A stretch of DNA of 33,082 nt from Jiangella muralis (GTDB lineage: Bacteria; Actinomycetota; Actinomycetes; Jiangellales; Jiangellaceae). The DNA lies in contig NZ_KQ434761.1 of NCBI RefSeq assembly GCF_001270745.1, forward strand, positions 1 to 33,082. Direction: 5' to 3'. The translations under genes were made by a program, and so were the position numbers. Shown piece after piece: positions 16,101 to 23,113 of the stretch (the first letter of the stretch is position 1; the number at the start of each line of letters is the position of its first letter). The notes under the pieces are model-generated. The model made no database searches. It was not told the DNA's origin and saw only the letters and a program-made list of their open reading frames with translations.

Positions 16101-18068
16101 CGCGTTGAACCCGTCGCTCTCGGCGTCGCCCCGCCACACCGCGGCGAACGCGTCCTGGAACAGCACCTTGAGGCGGTCGGCCTCGGTGGCGCGCAGCCCG
16201 CGGTAGCGCAGCCCGAAGTCGTAGATGTACGCCGTCGACTCGGTGTCGTGGCCGCGCCGGACGATCTCGTACGGCCGCTCGTCGACCACCTCGACGCCCA
16301 TGCGCGACAGGATGGGCAGCACCTGGGTGAGCGAGATGGGCGTGCCGGTGCGGTAGATCTTGAACCGGCGGTCGGTGGCCAGCCCACCGACCGGCTGGTA
16401 GAGGTTCATGCCCAGGCCGTCCTCGGCCGGCAGCTCCTCGAGGCGGCGGACGTCGGCCACCGCCGTCCGCGCCGGGAAGTCGGCCTTGTAGCCCTCCGGG
16501 AACGCCTGCCGGTACCGGCGCAGCAGCTTCGCCGCGCCCTCCTCGCCGACCTGCTCGGCCAGCGCGTCGGACAGCTCGTCGATCCACGAACGGGTGGCGC
16601 CGACCAGGTTCTTCTCCAGCGACGGGACGTCGATGGCGGGCAGCTCCTGGTCGCGCCGCATGCGCACGACGAAATGCAGCCGGGCCAGCGCCGCCTCGCC
16701 GACCCGCGCGGTGAAGTCGATGGAGTCGCCGTCGGTGGCGGCCAGCAGCAGCCGCTGGATGCGCTCGCGGACATCGGTGTTGTACCGGTCGCGCGGCAGG
16801 TAGACGAGGAACGACAGGTAGCGGCCGTAGTCGTCGCGGCGGACGAACATGCGCAGGTGACGGCGCTCCTGCAGGTGGACGACGGCGAGCGCGGTGGGCA
16901 GCAGCTCCTCGGGCGGGATCTGGAACAGCTCGTCGCGCGGGTACGTCTCGAGCACTTGCAACAGGTCCTTGCCGGAGTGCCCGGAGGGCGCGAATCCGGC
17001 CTGCTCGATGACCTCCTGGACCTTGCGCCGCAGCACCGGGATGCGCAGGACGCTCTCGGTGTAGGCGGCGGACGTGAACAGCCCGAGGAAGCGCCGCTCG
17101 CCGACCACCTCGCCGGACTCGTCGAACGTCTTGACCCCGACGTAGTCGAGGTAGGCCGGGCGGTGCACCGTCGCCTTCGAGTTGGCCTTGGTGAGCACCA
17201 GCAGCTGTTTCTCGCGCGCCTTGGCCCGCACCTCGCGTGGCAGCTTGCCGAACGAGCCGGAGAGGTCCTGGTCGGAGCGCAGGATGCCCAGGCCGGTGCC
17301 GGTGACCGCGCGCAGCACGTCCTCGCCGTCGACCTCGTCGAGCTGGTACTCGCGGTAGCCGAGGAAGGTGAAGTGGTCGTCGGCCAGCCAGCGCAGCAGC
17401 TCGCGCGCCTCGTCGGCCTCGGGCGACCTGATCGACGACGGCGGGTGCTCCAACTCGTCGGCGATGTCGATGGCGCGCTGGTGCATGCGCGGCCAGTCCT
17501 CGACCGCCTCGCGGACGTCGCGGAGGACGTCGCGCAGCAGCTGCTCGATGGCGGCTTGGTCGTCGGGGTCGTCGGTGCGGTCGATCTCGACGTGCATCCA
17601 CGACTCGACGACGGTGCCGGCGTCGCGCCGCCGGTCGTTCTCGTTGAGGTCGAGCACCTCGAGCAGCTGGCCGGTGATGTCGCGGCGGACCACCAGCTGC
17701 GGGTGCACGACGAGGCGGAGGGTGTGCTCGTGCTCGGACAGCGCCATGGTGACGGAGTCGACCAGGAACGGCATGTCGTCGATGACGACCTCGACGATGG
17801 TGTGCCCGGACGCCCAGCCGTGGTCGTCGACCGTCGGCGTGTAGACATTGACGACGGCGGTTCCCTGCGGCCGCAACTGGGCCGAGCGCCGGTGCGACGC
17901 GGCCACCCCGTAGACGTCGACGACGTCGCGGTCGACGAGGTCCTCGGCGGCGACGTGCCGGTAGTACCGGCGGAGGAAGGCTTCGTCCTCGTCGCGGCTC
18001 CCGCGGTCGCCGACCAGGGCAGCCTTGGCGAGGAGCTCGGATTTGGCTTCGTCGAGCCGATTACGCAT
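13191..18068 (-). CDS. NAD-specific glutamate dehydrogenase, large (180-kDa) type
   Basis: This encodes 1625 aa, the usual size for the large bacterial NAD-GDH (GDH-180, Bac_GDH family). It oxidatively deaminates glutamate to 2-oxoglutarate with NAD, feeding carbon into the TCA cycle. The N-terminal half carries ACT-like regulatory segments (for example VVNVYTPTVDDHGW and VEVVIDDMPFLVDSV). The catalytic core lies at about 750-1200 and includes RYGAVARGGLRWSDR, VPVGAKGGFVGK (Lys near 855), VVGVGDMSGDVFGNG and DLLWNGGIGTYVK, all highly conserved in the family. The ATG at 18068 has GGTGG five bases upstream; an upstream start at 18101 lacks one. In mycobacteria this enzyme is inhibited by GarA; no garA is in view. 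The downstream stop is 10 bp from the palindromic element. Confidence 0.96.
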   Translation of the reverse strand: MRNRLDEAKSELLAKAALVGDRGSRDEDEAFLRRYYRHVAAEDLVDRDVVDVYGVAASHRRSAQLRPQGTAVVNVYTPTVDDHGWASGHTIVEVVIDDMPFLVDSVTMALSEHEHTLRLVVHPQLVVRRDITGQLLEVLDLNENDRRRDAGTVVESWMHVEIDRTDDPDDQAAIEQLLRDVLRDVREAVEDWPRMHQRAIDIADELEHPPSSIRSPEADEARELLRWLADDHFTFLGYREYQLDEVDGEDVLRAVTGTGLGILRSDQDLSGSFGKLPREVRAKAREKQLLVLTKANSKATVHRPAYLDYVGVKTFDESGEVVGERRFLGLFTSAAYTESVLRIPVLRRKVQEVIEQAGFAPSGHSGKDLLQVLETYPRDELFQIPPEELLPTALAVVHLQERRHLRMFVRRDDYGRYLSFLVYLPRDRYNTDVRERIQRLLLAATDGDSIDFTARVGEAALARLHFVVRMRRDQELPAIDVPSLEKNLVGATRSWIDELSDALAEQVGEEGAAKLLRRYRQAFPEGYKADFPARTAVADVRRLEELPAEDGLGMNLYQPVGGLATDRRFKIYRTGTPISLTQVLPILSRMGVEVVDERPYEIVRRGHDTESTAYIYDFGLRYRGLRATEADRLKVLFQDAFAAVWRGDAESDGFNALVPQAGLSWRQASILRAYAKYLRQTGTTFSQNYLEEALSGHVEVARMLVDLFEIRFDPERYGADDTGRAARQTAADQLNGRIDEALDQVASLDQDRILRSFLRLVKATLRTSYYRTTVGGPQTVTSFKLDSRSLPDLPDPKPKYEIWVYSPRVEGVHLRYGAVARGGLRWSDRREDFRTEILGLVKAQAVKNSVIVPVGAKGGFVGKRLPDPAVDREAWLAEGVECYKTFIRAMLDITDNRAADRSVVPPPMVVRHDGDDPYLVVAADKGTASFSDIANDVSQEYGFWLGDAFASGGSAGYDHKAMGITARGAWESVRRHFRQLGRDVQAEDFTVVGVGDMSGDVFGNGMLLSEHIRLVAAFDHRHIFLDPDPDAAESYAERRRLFELPRSSWNDYEPKLISEGGGVYPRTAKTIKLSAEVKQALGIDASVETMSPPELMHAILGAPVDLLWNGGIGTYVKASTESNAEVGDKANDAIRIDASDLRAQVVGEGGNLGLTQRGRIEFALAGGRVNTDAIDNSAGVDTSDHEVNIKILLDGVVRAGDLTEKQRNELLAEMTDEIAGLVLTNNYGQNIALANGVFQAPNLAHVHRSYLAKLESQGKLDRAIEALPTDRQLAERMAAGKGLTSPELSVVLAYTKNLMYEELLAGGMPDDPYLGAALHAYFPSALRDTYGEVIDNHPLRREIISNVVVNELVNTAGTTFAYRLGMETGGTVEDLARAHTVGGVVFQIPDLMVAIKELDNVVAFDVQTRMRLEARTITERATRWLTVNRRPPIDIAWQIGFFEEPIARLLVALPEVLSGRELDLYHERLEALAADGVPEPLANRVAVLPPAYAGLGMVENSLATGTDLLEVARVHFTLGAFLELGRLLERIISLPRRDRWQTMARAALRDDLHGVQAALTAQVIQHTHEEAAPQDRVEAWAAQDDVVVARTQGMLREIVEGDSFDLARLSVGLRAVRGLLRPDAT

Positions 18069-18177
18069 GGATCCACCAACCCCCGGAACTAGACCCCGCA
18101 CGTCGTTGTACGGGACCTCTCAGAACCTTAGTAGCTCCCCGCGCGGTCCGCTGCCCGACCCCCGTTTCATGATCATC

Positions 18178-18981
18178 TCAAAGCCAGGAACGCAGCTCCC
18201 AGAGCAGCGGGTAGTAGCGGAAATCGAGGCGACTGCGCAGATAGGAGGCGCCGGACGAGCCGCCGGTGCCGGTTTTCGTCCCGATCATCCGTTCCACCAT
18301 CGTGACGTGCCGGGCCCGCCAGCCGGCGGCGAGCTCGTCATGTGACATCAGTCCCTCGGCCAGCTCCCAGACGTCGCCGAAGCCGCCCCGGTCATGCGCC
18401 GCCGTGCGCAGCGACGCGCTGATCTCGTCGTCCGTGCCGGTAGGGAGGTCGTGGGCCCGCATCGCCGCCAGGAACGCGTCCCACAGCGTCGGCTCGTCCA
18501 GCCGGCGCCGCAGCCGGGCCGCCTCGTCCTCCGTCAGGCCGCGGAACCGGCGCAGGAACGCCGCGTCCTTCGCGCCGGAGATGAACTCCAGCTCGCGGAA
18601 TTGCACCGACTGGAAACCGCTGGCCGGCGCCAGCTGGGCCCGGAACTGCAGGAAGTCCTGCGGCGTCATGGTCTCCAGGACGCCGACCTGCTCGATCAGG
18701 ATCCGCTCGATCTCGTGCACCCGGTTCAGCAGGTGCCGAGCCCACCACAGCCGGTCGTCGAACATCGCCTGCCGGGCCGCCTCCAGCTCGTGCAGCAGCT
18801 GTTTGAACCACAGCTCGTAGACCTGGTGGATGGTGATGAACAGCAGCTCGTCGTGAGCATCGGTCTCGAGACGCTGCTGGTCGAGCAGCTGCGCGAGACG
18901 CAGGTACGTGCCGTAACTGAGCCTGGCACCGTCCTCGCCGAACTGTGCGGACGGAGGGCTGATCTCCTTGTCGGTGGTCAC
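18178..18981 (-). CDS. Tryptophan 2,3-dioxygenase
   Basis: This encodes 267 aa, the normal size. The heme enzyme opens the indole ring of L-tryptophan with O2 to give N-formylkynurenine. Seen are LSYGTYLRL (Y23, Y26), the substrate-side His in FITIHQVYELWFKQLLHEL (H52), the proximal heme His in RHVTMVERMIG (H225), and the GTKTGTGGSSGASYL loop that closes over the substrate. The GTG at 18981 is chosen from the family N-terminus and because a TACGCT -10 ends six bases upstream, suggesting a leaderless transcript. It lies upstream of the glutamate dehydrogenase gene on the same strand, separated by about 110 bp. No kynureninase or formamidase gene is visible in the window. Confidence 0.95.
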   Translation of the reverse strand: MTTDKEISPPSAQFGEDGARLSYGTYLRLAQLLDQQRLETDAHDELLFITIHQVYELWFKQLLHELEAARQAMFDDRLWWARHLLNRVHEIERILIEQVGVLETMTPQDFLQFRAQLAPASGFQSVQFRELEFISGAKDAAFLRRFRGLTEDEAARLRRRLDEPTLWDAFLAAMRAHDLPTGTDDEISASLRTAAHDRGGFGDVWELAEGLMSHDELAAGWRARHVTMVERMIGTKTGTGGSSGASYLRSRLDFRYYPLLWELRSWL

Positions 18982-18987
18982 CTTGCC

Positions 18988-18993
18988 AGCGTA
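18988..18993 (-). promoter_or_regulatory. Leaderless-type -10 of the tryptophan dioxygenase gene
   Basis: TACGCT (minus strand, 18988-18993) stands six bases from the GTG at 18981. The divergent DUF2505 gene starts at 19013, so both promoters must share or overlap in this 31-bp gap or lie within the neighbouring genes. Confidence 0.4.
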
Positions 18994-19012
18994 TGGGTCA
19001 GGATGTGGAGCC

Positions 19013-19507
19013 ATGGACCTGTACAGCGAGCTGCGTTTCGACGCCGATCCGGTAGCGGTCTTCGCGATGCTGACCGACGAGGCATACATCGCGAAGAAGA
19101 CCATGGCCGCCAACGCGATCCGGCACCAGGCCTCCGTCCGCCGCGACGGCGACCGCGTCACCATCGACCTCCTGCGCGTCATGCCCCCGGACGTCCCCGA
19201 CTTCGTCCGCCGCTTCGTCGGCGAGACGATCGACATCAAGCAGCGGGACACCTGGGGTCCGGCCGCGGCGGACGGGTCGCGTGAGGGCAGCATCGAGCTC
19301 GAGATGTCCGGCGCGCCGGTCCGCGCCACCGGCACGATGACGCTGGCCGGCAACGGGGCCTCGACCGCGCTGACGATCAAGGGCCTGCTGAAGGCGTCGG
19401 TGCCGCTGGTCGGCGGGAAGATCGAGCAGGCGGTGCACCAGGGGTTGACGGAAGCGGCCCGCATCGAGGAGCGGGTCGGCCGGGACTGGCTCGCCGGACG
19501 GCGCTGA
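19013..19507 (+). CDS. DUF2505 (START-like/SRPBCC) protein
   Basis: This encodes 164 aa. It matches the actinobacterial DUF2505 family, thought to share the START-like helix-grip fold: an N-terminal strand and helix (LYSELRFDADPVAVFAMLTDEAYIAKK), a strand-rich middle and a long C-terminal helix (KASVPLVGGKIEQAVHQGLTEAARIEERVGRDWL). Such folds hold hydrophobic ligands; no ligand is known here. The ATG at 19013 has GTGGAG two bases upstream. It is divergent from the tryptophan dioxygenase gene with only 31 bp between starts. Confidence 0.85.
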   Translation: MDLYSELRFDADPVAVFAMLTDEAYIAKKTMAANAIRHQASVRRDGDRVTIDLLRVMPPDVPDFVRRFVGETIDIKQRDTWGPAAADGSREGSIELEMSGAPVRATGTMTLAGNGASTALTIKGLLKASVPLVGGKIEQAVHQGLTEAARIEERVGRDWLAGRR

Positions 19508-19902
19508 GCCGGACGGCGGGCGGCCAGGGCCGGACGGCGGACGGCCGGGCCCGGGTGGCGCAGAACGATCAGGTGACGAACCGTGCCGTTTCGACGTGCC
19601 GATGTCACCTGATCGTTTCGCGTCCACATGGTGGAGACGATCAGGTGACGAAGCGGCCGCCGTCGCCGGTGGGCTAGGTCACCTGATCGTTTCGGTACGG
19701 ATGATCAGGTGAGCCATCGGCGAACGTGCGCCCGCCGGGTTGCTGCGCGGAACCGAGTCCACCTCGGCTCCGCCGGCGAACGGCCCGGGCGGACATGCGT
19801 GTCCGACGGACGGTCGCCCGGCTGCCGTCCGAGCACCCCAGCGGAGCTGACACCGATTCCGTCAATCCAGAGAGCAGTTCATCGGAGCGAGGGAGCGCCC
19901 CC
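19508..19902. other. 395-bp convergent gap
   Basis: The first half holds GGCCGGACGGCGG-like short repeats (19510-19550) and copy 2 of the composite palindromic element. From 19720 to 19902 I see no gene, hairpin or promoter. Confidence 0.6.
19563..19714. repeat. Composite palindromic element, copy 2
   Basis: The five half-sites start at 19567(+), 19605(-), 19639(+), 19679(-) and 19703(+): intervals of 38, 34, 40 and 24 bp against 38, 34, 38 and 24 in copy 1. The linker between the second and third half-sites, GTCCACAT-GTGGAGA, is conserved, whereas the loops inside the stems differ. It lies between the convergent DUF2505 and Ala-rich protein genes. Confidence 0.85.
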
Positions 19903-20481
19903 TCAACGGCCCGGAACGCCGCCGTCCAGTGCGCGCAGCGCCACGTTGCGCTCGGCGGCACCGGCCCGGCGCCCCGGCTGCCGCGGCGCGGGGGCCTCGG
20001 CGGCCGCCGCGGGCGCGGCGTCGGCCGACTCGCGCTCCAGCAGCGCCTCGGCCAGCTCGGCCGGGCCCGTGACCGCCATGGCCAGCGCGCGACCGAGGTC
20101 GTCGCGGTCGATGGGCTCCTCGGCGGTGCGGCGCAGCCGGTCGGACAGGTCGATGACCTTGTCGGCCGTGCCGAGCGTCGCCCGAGCGGCCATGAGGTGA
20201 CCGCGCTGCAGCGGCCGGCCGGCGATCATCAGCGCCAGCGCCTCGGCGGTGTCGCTCCAGTCCGACGCCGGCGCCTGCTCCCCGATGAGGCCGGCGACCC
20301 CGGCCATCACCCGGTCGGACGCGGCGACGAGGCGCTCAGCCGTCTCGCTGTCGCTGTCGAGGGAGGCCAGCCGCAGTGCTACCGCGGTGACCAGTGCGCC
20401 GTCGGCGGGACTCCGACGGGGCTGGGACAGCAGCCGCACCGCTCGTGCGACGTACGGCCTGGTCGACAGCCGGTCATCCAT
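19903..20481 (-). CDS. Unrecognised Ala-rich helical protein
   Basis: This encodes 192 aa in a family I do not recognise. It is Ala/Leu/Arg-rich and predicted all-helical (about 1-145): ARAVRLLSQPRRSPADGALVTAVALRLASL, then RVMAGVAGLIGEQA, RGHLMAARATLGTADKVIDLSDRLRR and GRALAMAVTGPAELAEALLERE. A low-complexity Ala/Pro tail (about 148-172) and a short conserved-looking end follow. No signal peptide or catalytic motif is visible. GAGGTG lies upstream; the start could be the ATG at 20481 or the adjacent GTG at 20484. It stands alone, 305 bp after the patatin gene on the same strand. Codon use is like its neighbours, supporting a real gene. Confidence 0.6.
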   Translation of the reverse strand: MDDRLSTRPYVARAVRLLSQPRRSPADGALVTAVALRLASLDSDSETAERLVAASDRVMAGVAGLIGEQAPASDWSDTAEALALMIAGRPLQRGHLMAARATLGTADKVIDLSDRLRRTAEEPIDRDDLGRALAMAVTGPAELAEALLERESADAAPAAAAEAPAPRQPGRRAGAAERNVALRALDGGVPGR

Positions 20482-20786
20482 CACGCTTGACACCTCGTGT
20501 TCTCATCTCTCGGCTCACCCATGTGCGGGTACTCGTGCGCATGCAGCGGGGCGAACGTCTCCGTCACGGCCCGAGTGCTCGTCCACCGTAGAAGATTCTG
20601 CACCGAACCCGCCTTGTCATTCGTCCCACTGGCCCGACTTCCCCCGAATGGCTGCCGCCCGGCGACCGCTCCGGTGGGATTGTCATCGACCTCAACGCTA
20701 CCGGCTGCGAAGCGTATCGCCTCCGTGGTATGAACGACAGCCGTACGGCCCCGGGCGCTGACGTCAGCCGGGGTGTCGGCGGGTCG
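20482..20786. other. 305-bp gap between the patatin and Ala-rich protein genes
   Basis: I see no gene. On the minus strand there are possible promoter fragments (for example TACGGT near 20585-20590) but no convincing pair of hexamers. The composition is less GC-rich than in the coding neighbours. Confidence 0.5.
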
Positions 20787-21770
20787 TCAGCCGGCGTCGG
20801 CCCAGGAGCGGCCCTGGGTGAGCGCCTCCTCCGACGTCCGCAGCGAGGTCTCGAGGACGGCCATGCGCCGGCCGGTGTCCATGACGTTCGCGCCGATCGC
20901 GTCGAGGTCCTCCGGGCCGGGGCCGAGGATCGTGACGTCGGTGCCCGCGGCCTGCAGCTTCGCCGCCTCGCGCAGGCAGCGACGGGTGCAGCGCCGCCGC
21001 CACCGCCGCTCCAGCCGCGGCAGCAGCGCCCGCGGATGGTCCAGCTCGAACGACACCATCGGCGCGACGACGTAGACCTCGTCCAGGCCGAGGCCACTGA
21101 ACAGGTCGACCGACGTGGCCGAGCAGGTGCCGCCGTCGACGTAGCGGTGGCCGCCGATCAGCACCGGCGCGAACCAGCCCGGGATGGCGCACGAGGCCAT
21201 GACGGCCTGCGGGAGCGACGCCCGCGGCTCGCCGGCCCGGCCGAACGGGACCCGGCGGCCGGTCTCGTAGTCCATCGCGACGATCCAGACGCCCGAATGC
21301 GGCGACCACCCGGCGTCCGGTCCCGTGACCGCGTCGACGAGGTCGCCGACGCCGTCCAGCGAGCCGCGGCCGACCGGCATCAGCGCCGACAGGACGGCGG
21401 TCGGCGGCATGCGCCGCAGCCGGCGGACGTTGCGCCGGACCAGCGCCGGCGAGCCGACCCCGAACCGGGGCAGCTGCGGGCGCGAGCCGCCGGTCGCGGT
21501 CTCGTAGTCCCAGGTGTGGTCGGACAGCGGGCCGTCGATCGGGTTGCCCAGCTGGTGATCGCGCAACTGCTCGGCGTCGACCCCGGCGCCGAGCAGCGCG
21601 GCGAGCACCGAGCCCGCGGACGTGCCCAGGATGTAGTCGAACGACCGGAGGTCGGCGCCGGTCGACTCCTCGATGGCGCTCAGCGCGCCGACCATCCACG
21701 CCGCGCCCAGAACCCCGCCGCCGCCGAGCACCAGGCCCCGCCGCGGTCCGTTGTGACGAATGGCCTCCAT
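20787..21770 (-). CDS. Patatin-like phospholipase family protein
   Basis: This encodes 327 aa. It has the catalytic features of patatin lipases: oxyanion-hole loop GGGGVLG (16-22), nucleophile elbow GTSAG (S51) and the Asp of the catalytic dyad in YVDGG (D212). Such enzymes release fatty acids from phospholipids or other lipids. No signal peptide is visible, so it is probably cytoplasmic or membrane-associated through its Arg-rich helix (LPRLERRWRRRCTRRC). The ATG at 21770 is preceded by GCAGGAG nine bases upstream; a TTG at 21791 is less likely. It is divergent from the Rv3235-family gene. Confidence 0.9.
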   Translation of the reverse strand: MEAIRHNGPRRGLVLGGGGVLGAAWMVGALSAIEESTGADLRSFDYILGTSAGSVLAALLGAGVDAEQLRDHQLGNPIDGPLSDHTWDYETATGGSRPQLPRFGVGSPALVRRNVRRLRRMPPTAVLSALMPVGRGSLDGVGDLVDAVTGPDAGWSPHSGVWIVAMDYETGRRVPFGRAGEPRASLPQAVMASCAIPGWFAPVLIGGHRYVDGGTCSATSVDLFSGLGLDEVYVVAPMVSFELDHPRALLPRLERRWRRRCTRRCLREAAKLQAAGTDVTILGPGPEDLDAIGANVMDTGRRMAVLETSLRTSEEALTQGRSWADAG

Positions 21771-21858
21771 TTGTTGATTCTCCTGCAACAAACTGATTCA
21801 TGCCACGCATCAATGGTCGGAATGTGACAGAGCCCTGATTGCCCGCTGCCGTTCACCG

Positions 21859-21909
21859 GTTGCCCGTTCGCCGTTTCGGAGGCCGCCGGAGGTTGCCCGT
21901 TTGCCCGTT
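21859..21909. repeat. TTGCCCGTT direct repeats
   Basis: GTTGCCCGTT occurs at 21859-21868 and 21892-21901, and a third TTGCCCGTT follows directly at 21901-21909. They lie between the divergent patatin and Rv3235-family genes. They may be regulator half-sites or simple slippage. Confidence 0.4.
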
Positions 21910-22009
21910 CCCGCCTCGGGTCTGCCCGGCCGCGCGATCCCGTTGACTCGTCTGCTCCTGGTGGTTTCGATGCTCATGACGCCGATGTCCGCCCAGTCAG
22001 GAGGCCACG

Positions 22010-23113
22010 ATGACCGCCACGTCCGCACCACCGGAGCCGTACGTGAGCCGGGTGCGCCTGCTGCCGGTCCCGGTCACCGAGCCGCCCTTCGACGACGAGT
22101 TGGGCATCGTCGTGCCACGGGGCGAACGGCGGCCGCTGGGCGCGGCGACGGCGGTCCAGGGGACACTTCCGCTCGAACTGGACGCCGACGTCTTCGAGGA
22201 CCAGCTGCGGCCGATCGGAGTCGGCGCGGCGGTGGTCGCGGACAGCCTGTGGCTGCGCAACCCCGGTCCCGAGCCGACCCGAGGTCCCCGAGACGTGGGC
22301 TCGGACGGCGCCACCAGCCGGGTCCGCGAGGGCGGGCGGGCCGGCGAGGCCGATGCGGGCGAGCGGGCGGCCCCAGCGGCGCGCCGACGGCCGGCACGGC
22401 CAGACGCCGGGGCCGGCAGCGGGATCGGAACCGCAGCCCGTGCCGGAACCGGCACCGGGACCGCAGCCAGGTCCACCACCCGAGCCGCCACCGCAGTCAC
22501 AACCGGGCCAGCAACCGCCACCCGAGCCACGGGCACCGCCGGAACCGGCACCGCAGTCAGATCCGCCACCCGAGCCGGAACCAGAGCCGCCGCCGGGCCA
22601 GCAACTGCGGCAGCGGCCGCAGCCGGATCAGGAGCCGCCGCGTGGGCCGAGACCGCAACCGCGGCCGGGGCGGACGAGCTGCCGGACCCGCGCCGGTGGA
22701 CCGCCCGGCTGGCCCAATCGGCGCTCGAGTGCCTGCACGGCCGCCGCCCACTGCAGCAGCTGGTCCGGTGGACCGCCGAGCCCGTCTACCGCGACCTCAG
22801 CCGCCGGGCGGTCGCCCAGGACGAGGCGCCCGCCGTGCGGCCGCGGATCCGGGCGCTGCGGGTCTGCCGCGTCACACCTGGAGTGGCCGAGGCGAGCGTC
22901 GTCGTGCAGATCGGGGCGGTGGCGCGGGCCGTCGCGGTGCGCCTCGAAGCCGACGACGGCAGGTGGTTGTGCACCGCCTTCGACATCGCCGAGCCGCGCC
23001 CGGCCCGCCGCGGCACGCGCCGCGGAGCCACTCCTGGCGCCGCATCCAACGGCGCCAGGAGCAGCGCACGGGGTCAACGGGCGGCCCAGGCCTCCTCGAA
23101 CGCGTCCGCGTAG
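22010..23113 (+). CDS. Rv3235-family (DUF6459) protein
   Basis: This encodes 367 aa. The C-terminal domain (about 228-335: WTARLAQSALECLHGRRPLQQLVRWTAEPVY, then RVCRVTPGVAEASVVVQIG, then VRLEADDGRWLCTAFDI) matches the actinobacterial Rv3235 family, whose function is unknown and which typically lies near secA, as here. The N-terminal 85 residues contain the short VSRVRLLPVPVTEPPFDDE motif. The middle (about 110-220) is Ala/Thr/Gly/Arg-rich; the same DNA read in another frame gives a Pro/Glu/Gln linker, discussed in the findings. The ATG at 22010 has GGAGG five bases upstream. The 3' end overlaps the convergent SGNH gene by 40 bp. Confidence 0.85.
   Translation: MTATSAPPEPYVSRVRLLPVPVTEPPFDDELGIVVPRGERRPLGAATAVQGTLPLELDADVFEDQLRPIGVGAAVVADSLWLRNPGPEPTRGPRDVGSDGATSRVREGGRAGEADAGERAAPAARRRPARPDAGAGSGIGTAARAGTGTGTAARSTTRAATAVTTGPATATRATGTAGTGTAVRSATRAGTRAAAGPATAAAAAAGSGAAAWAETATAAGADELPDPRRWTARLAQSALECLHGRRPLQQLVRWTAEPVYRDLSRRAVAQDEAPAVRPRIRALRVCRVTPGVAEASVVVQIGAVARAVAVRLEADDGRWLCTAFDIAEPRPARRGTRRGATPGAASNGARSSARGQRAAQASSNASA

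Noticed and set aside
13173-18092. Very long plus-strand open frame (1639 codons) opposite the glutamate dehydrogenase gene
   Set aside because: It is the mirror of the dehydrogenase gene. Its Leu/Val/Arg/Asp/Gly-only composition comes from the GC-rich codons of the real gene, and it has no family motif.
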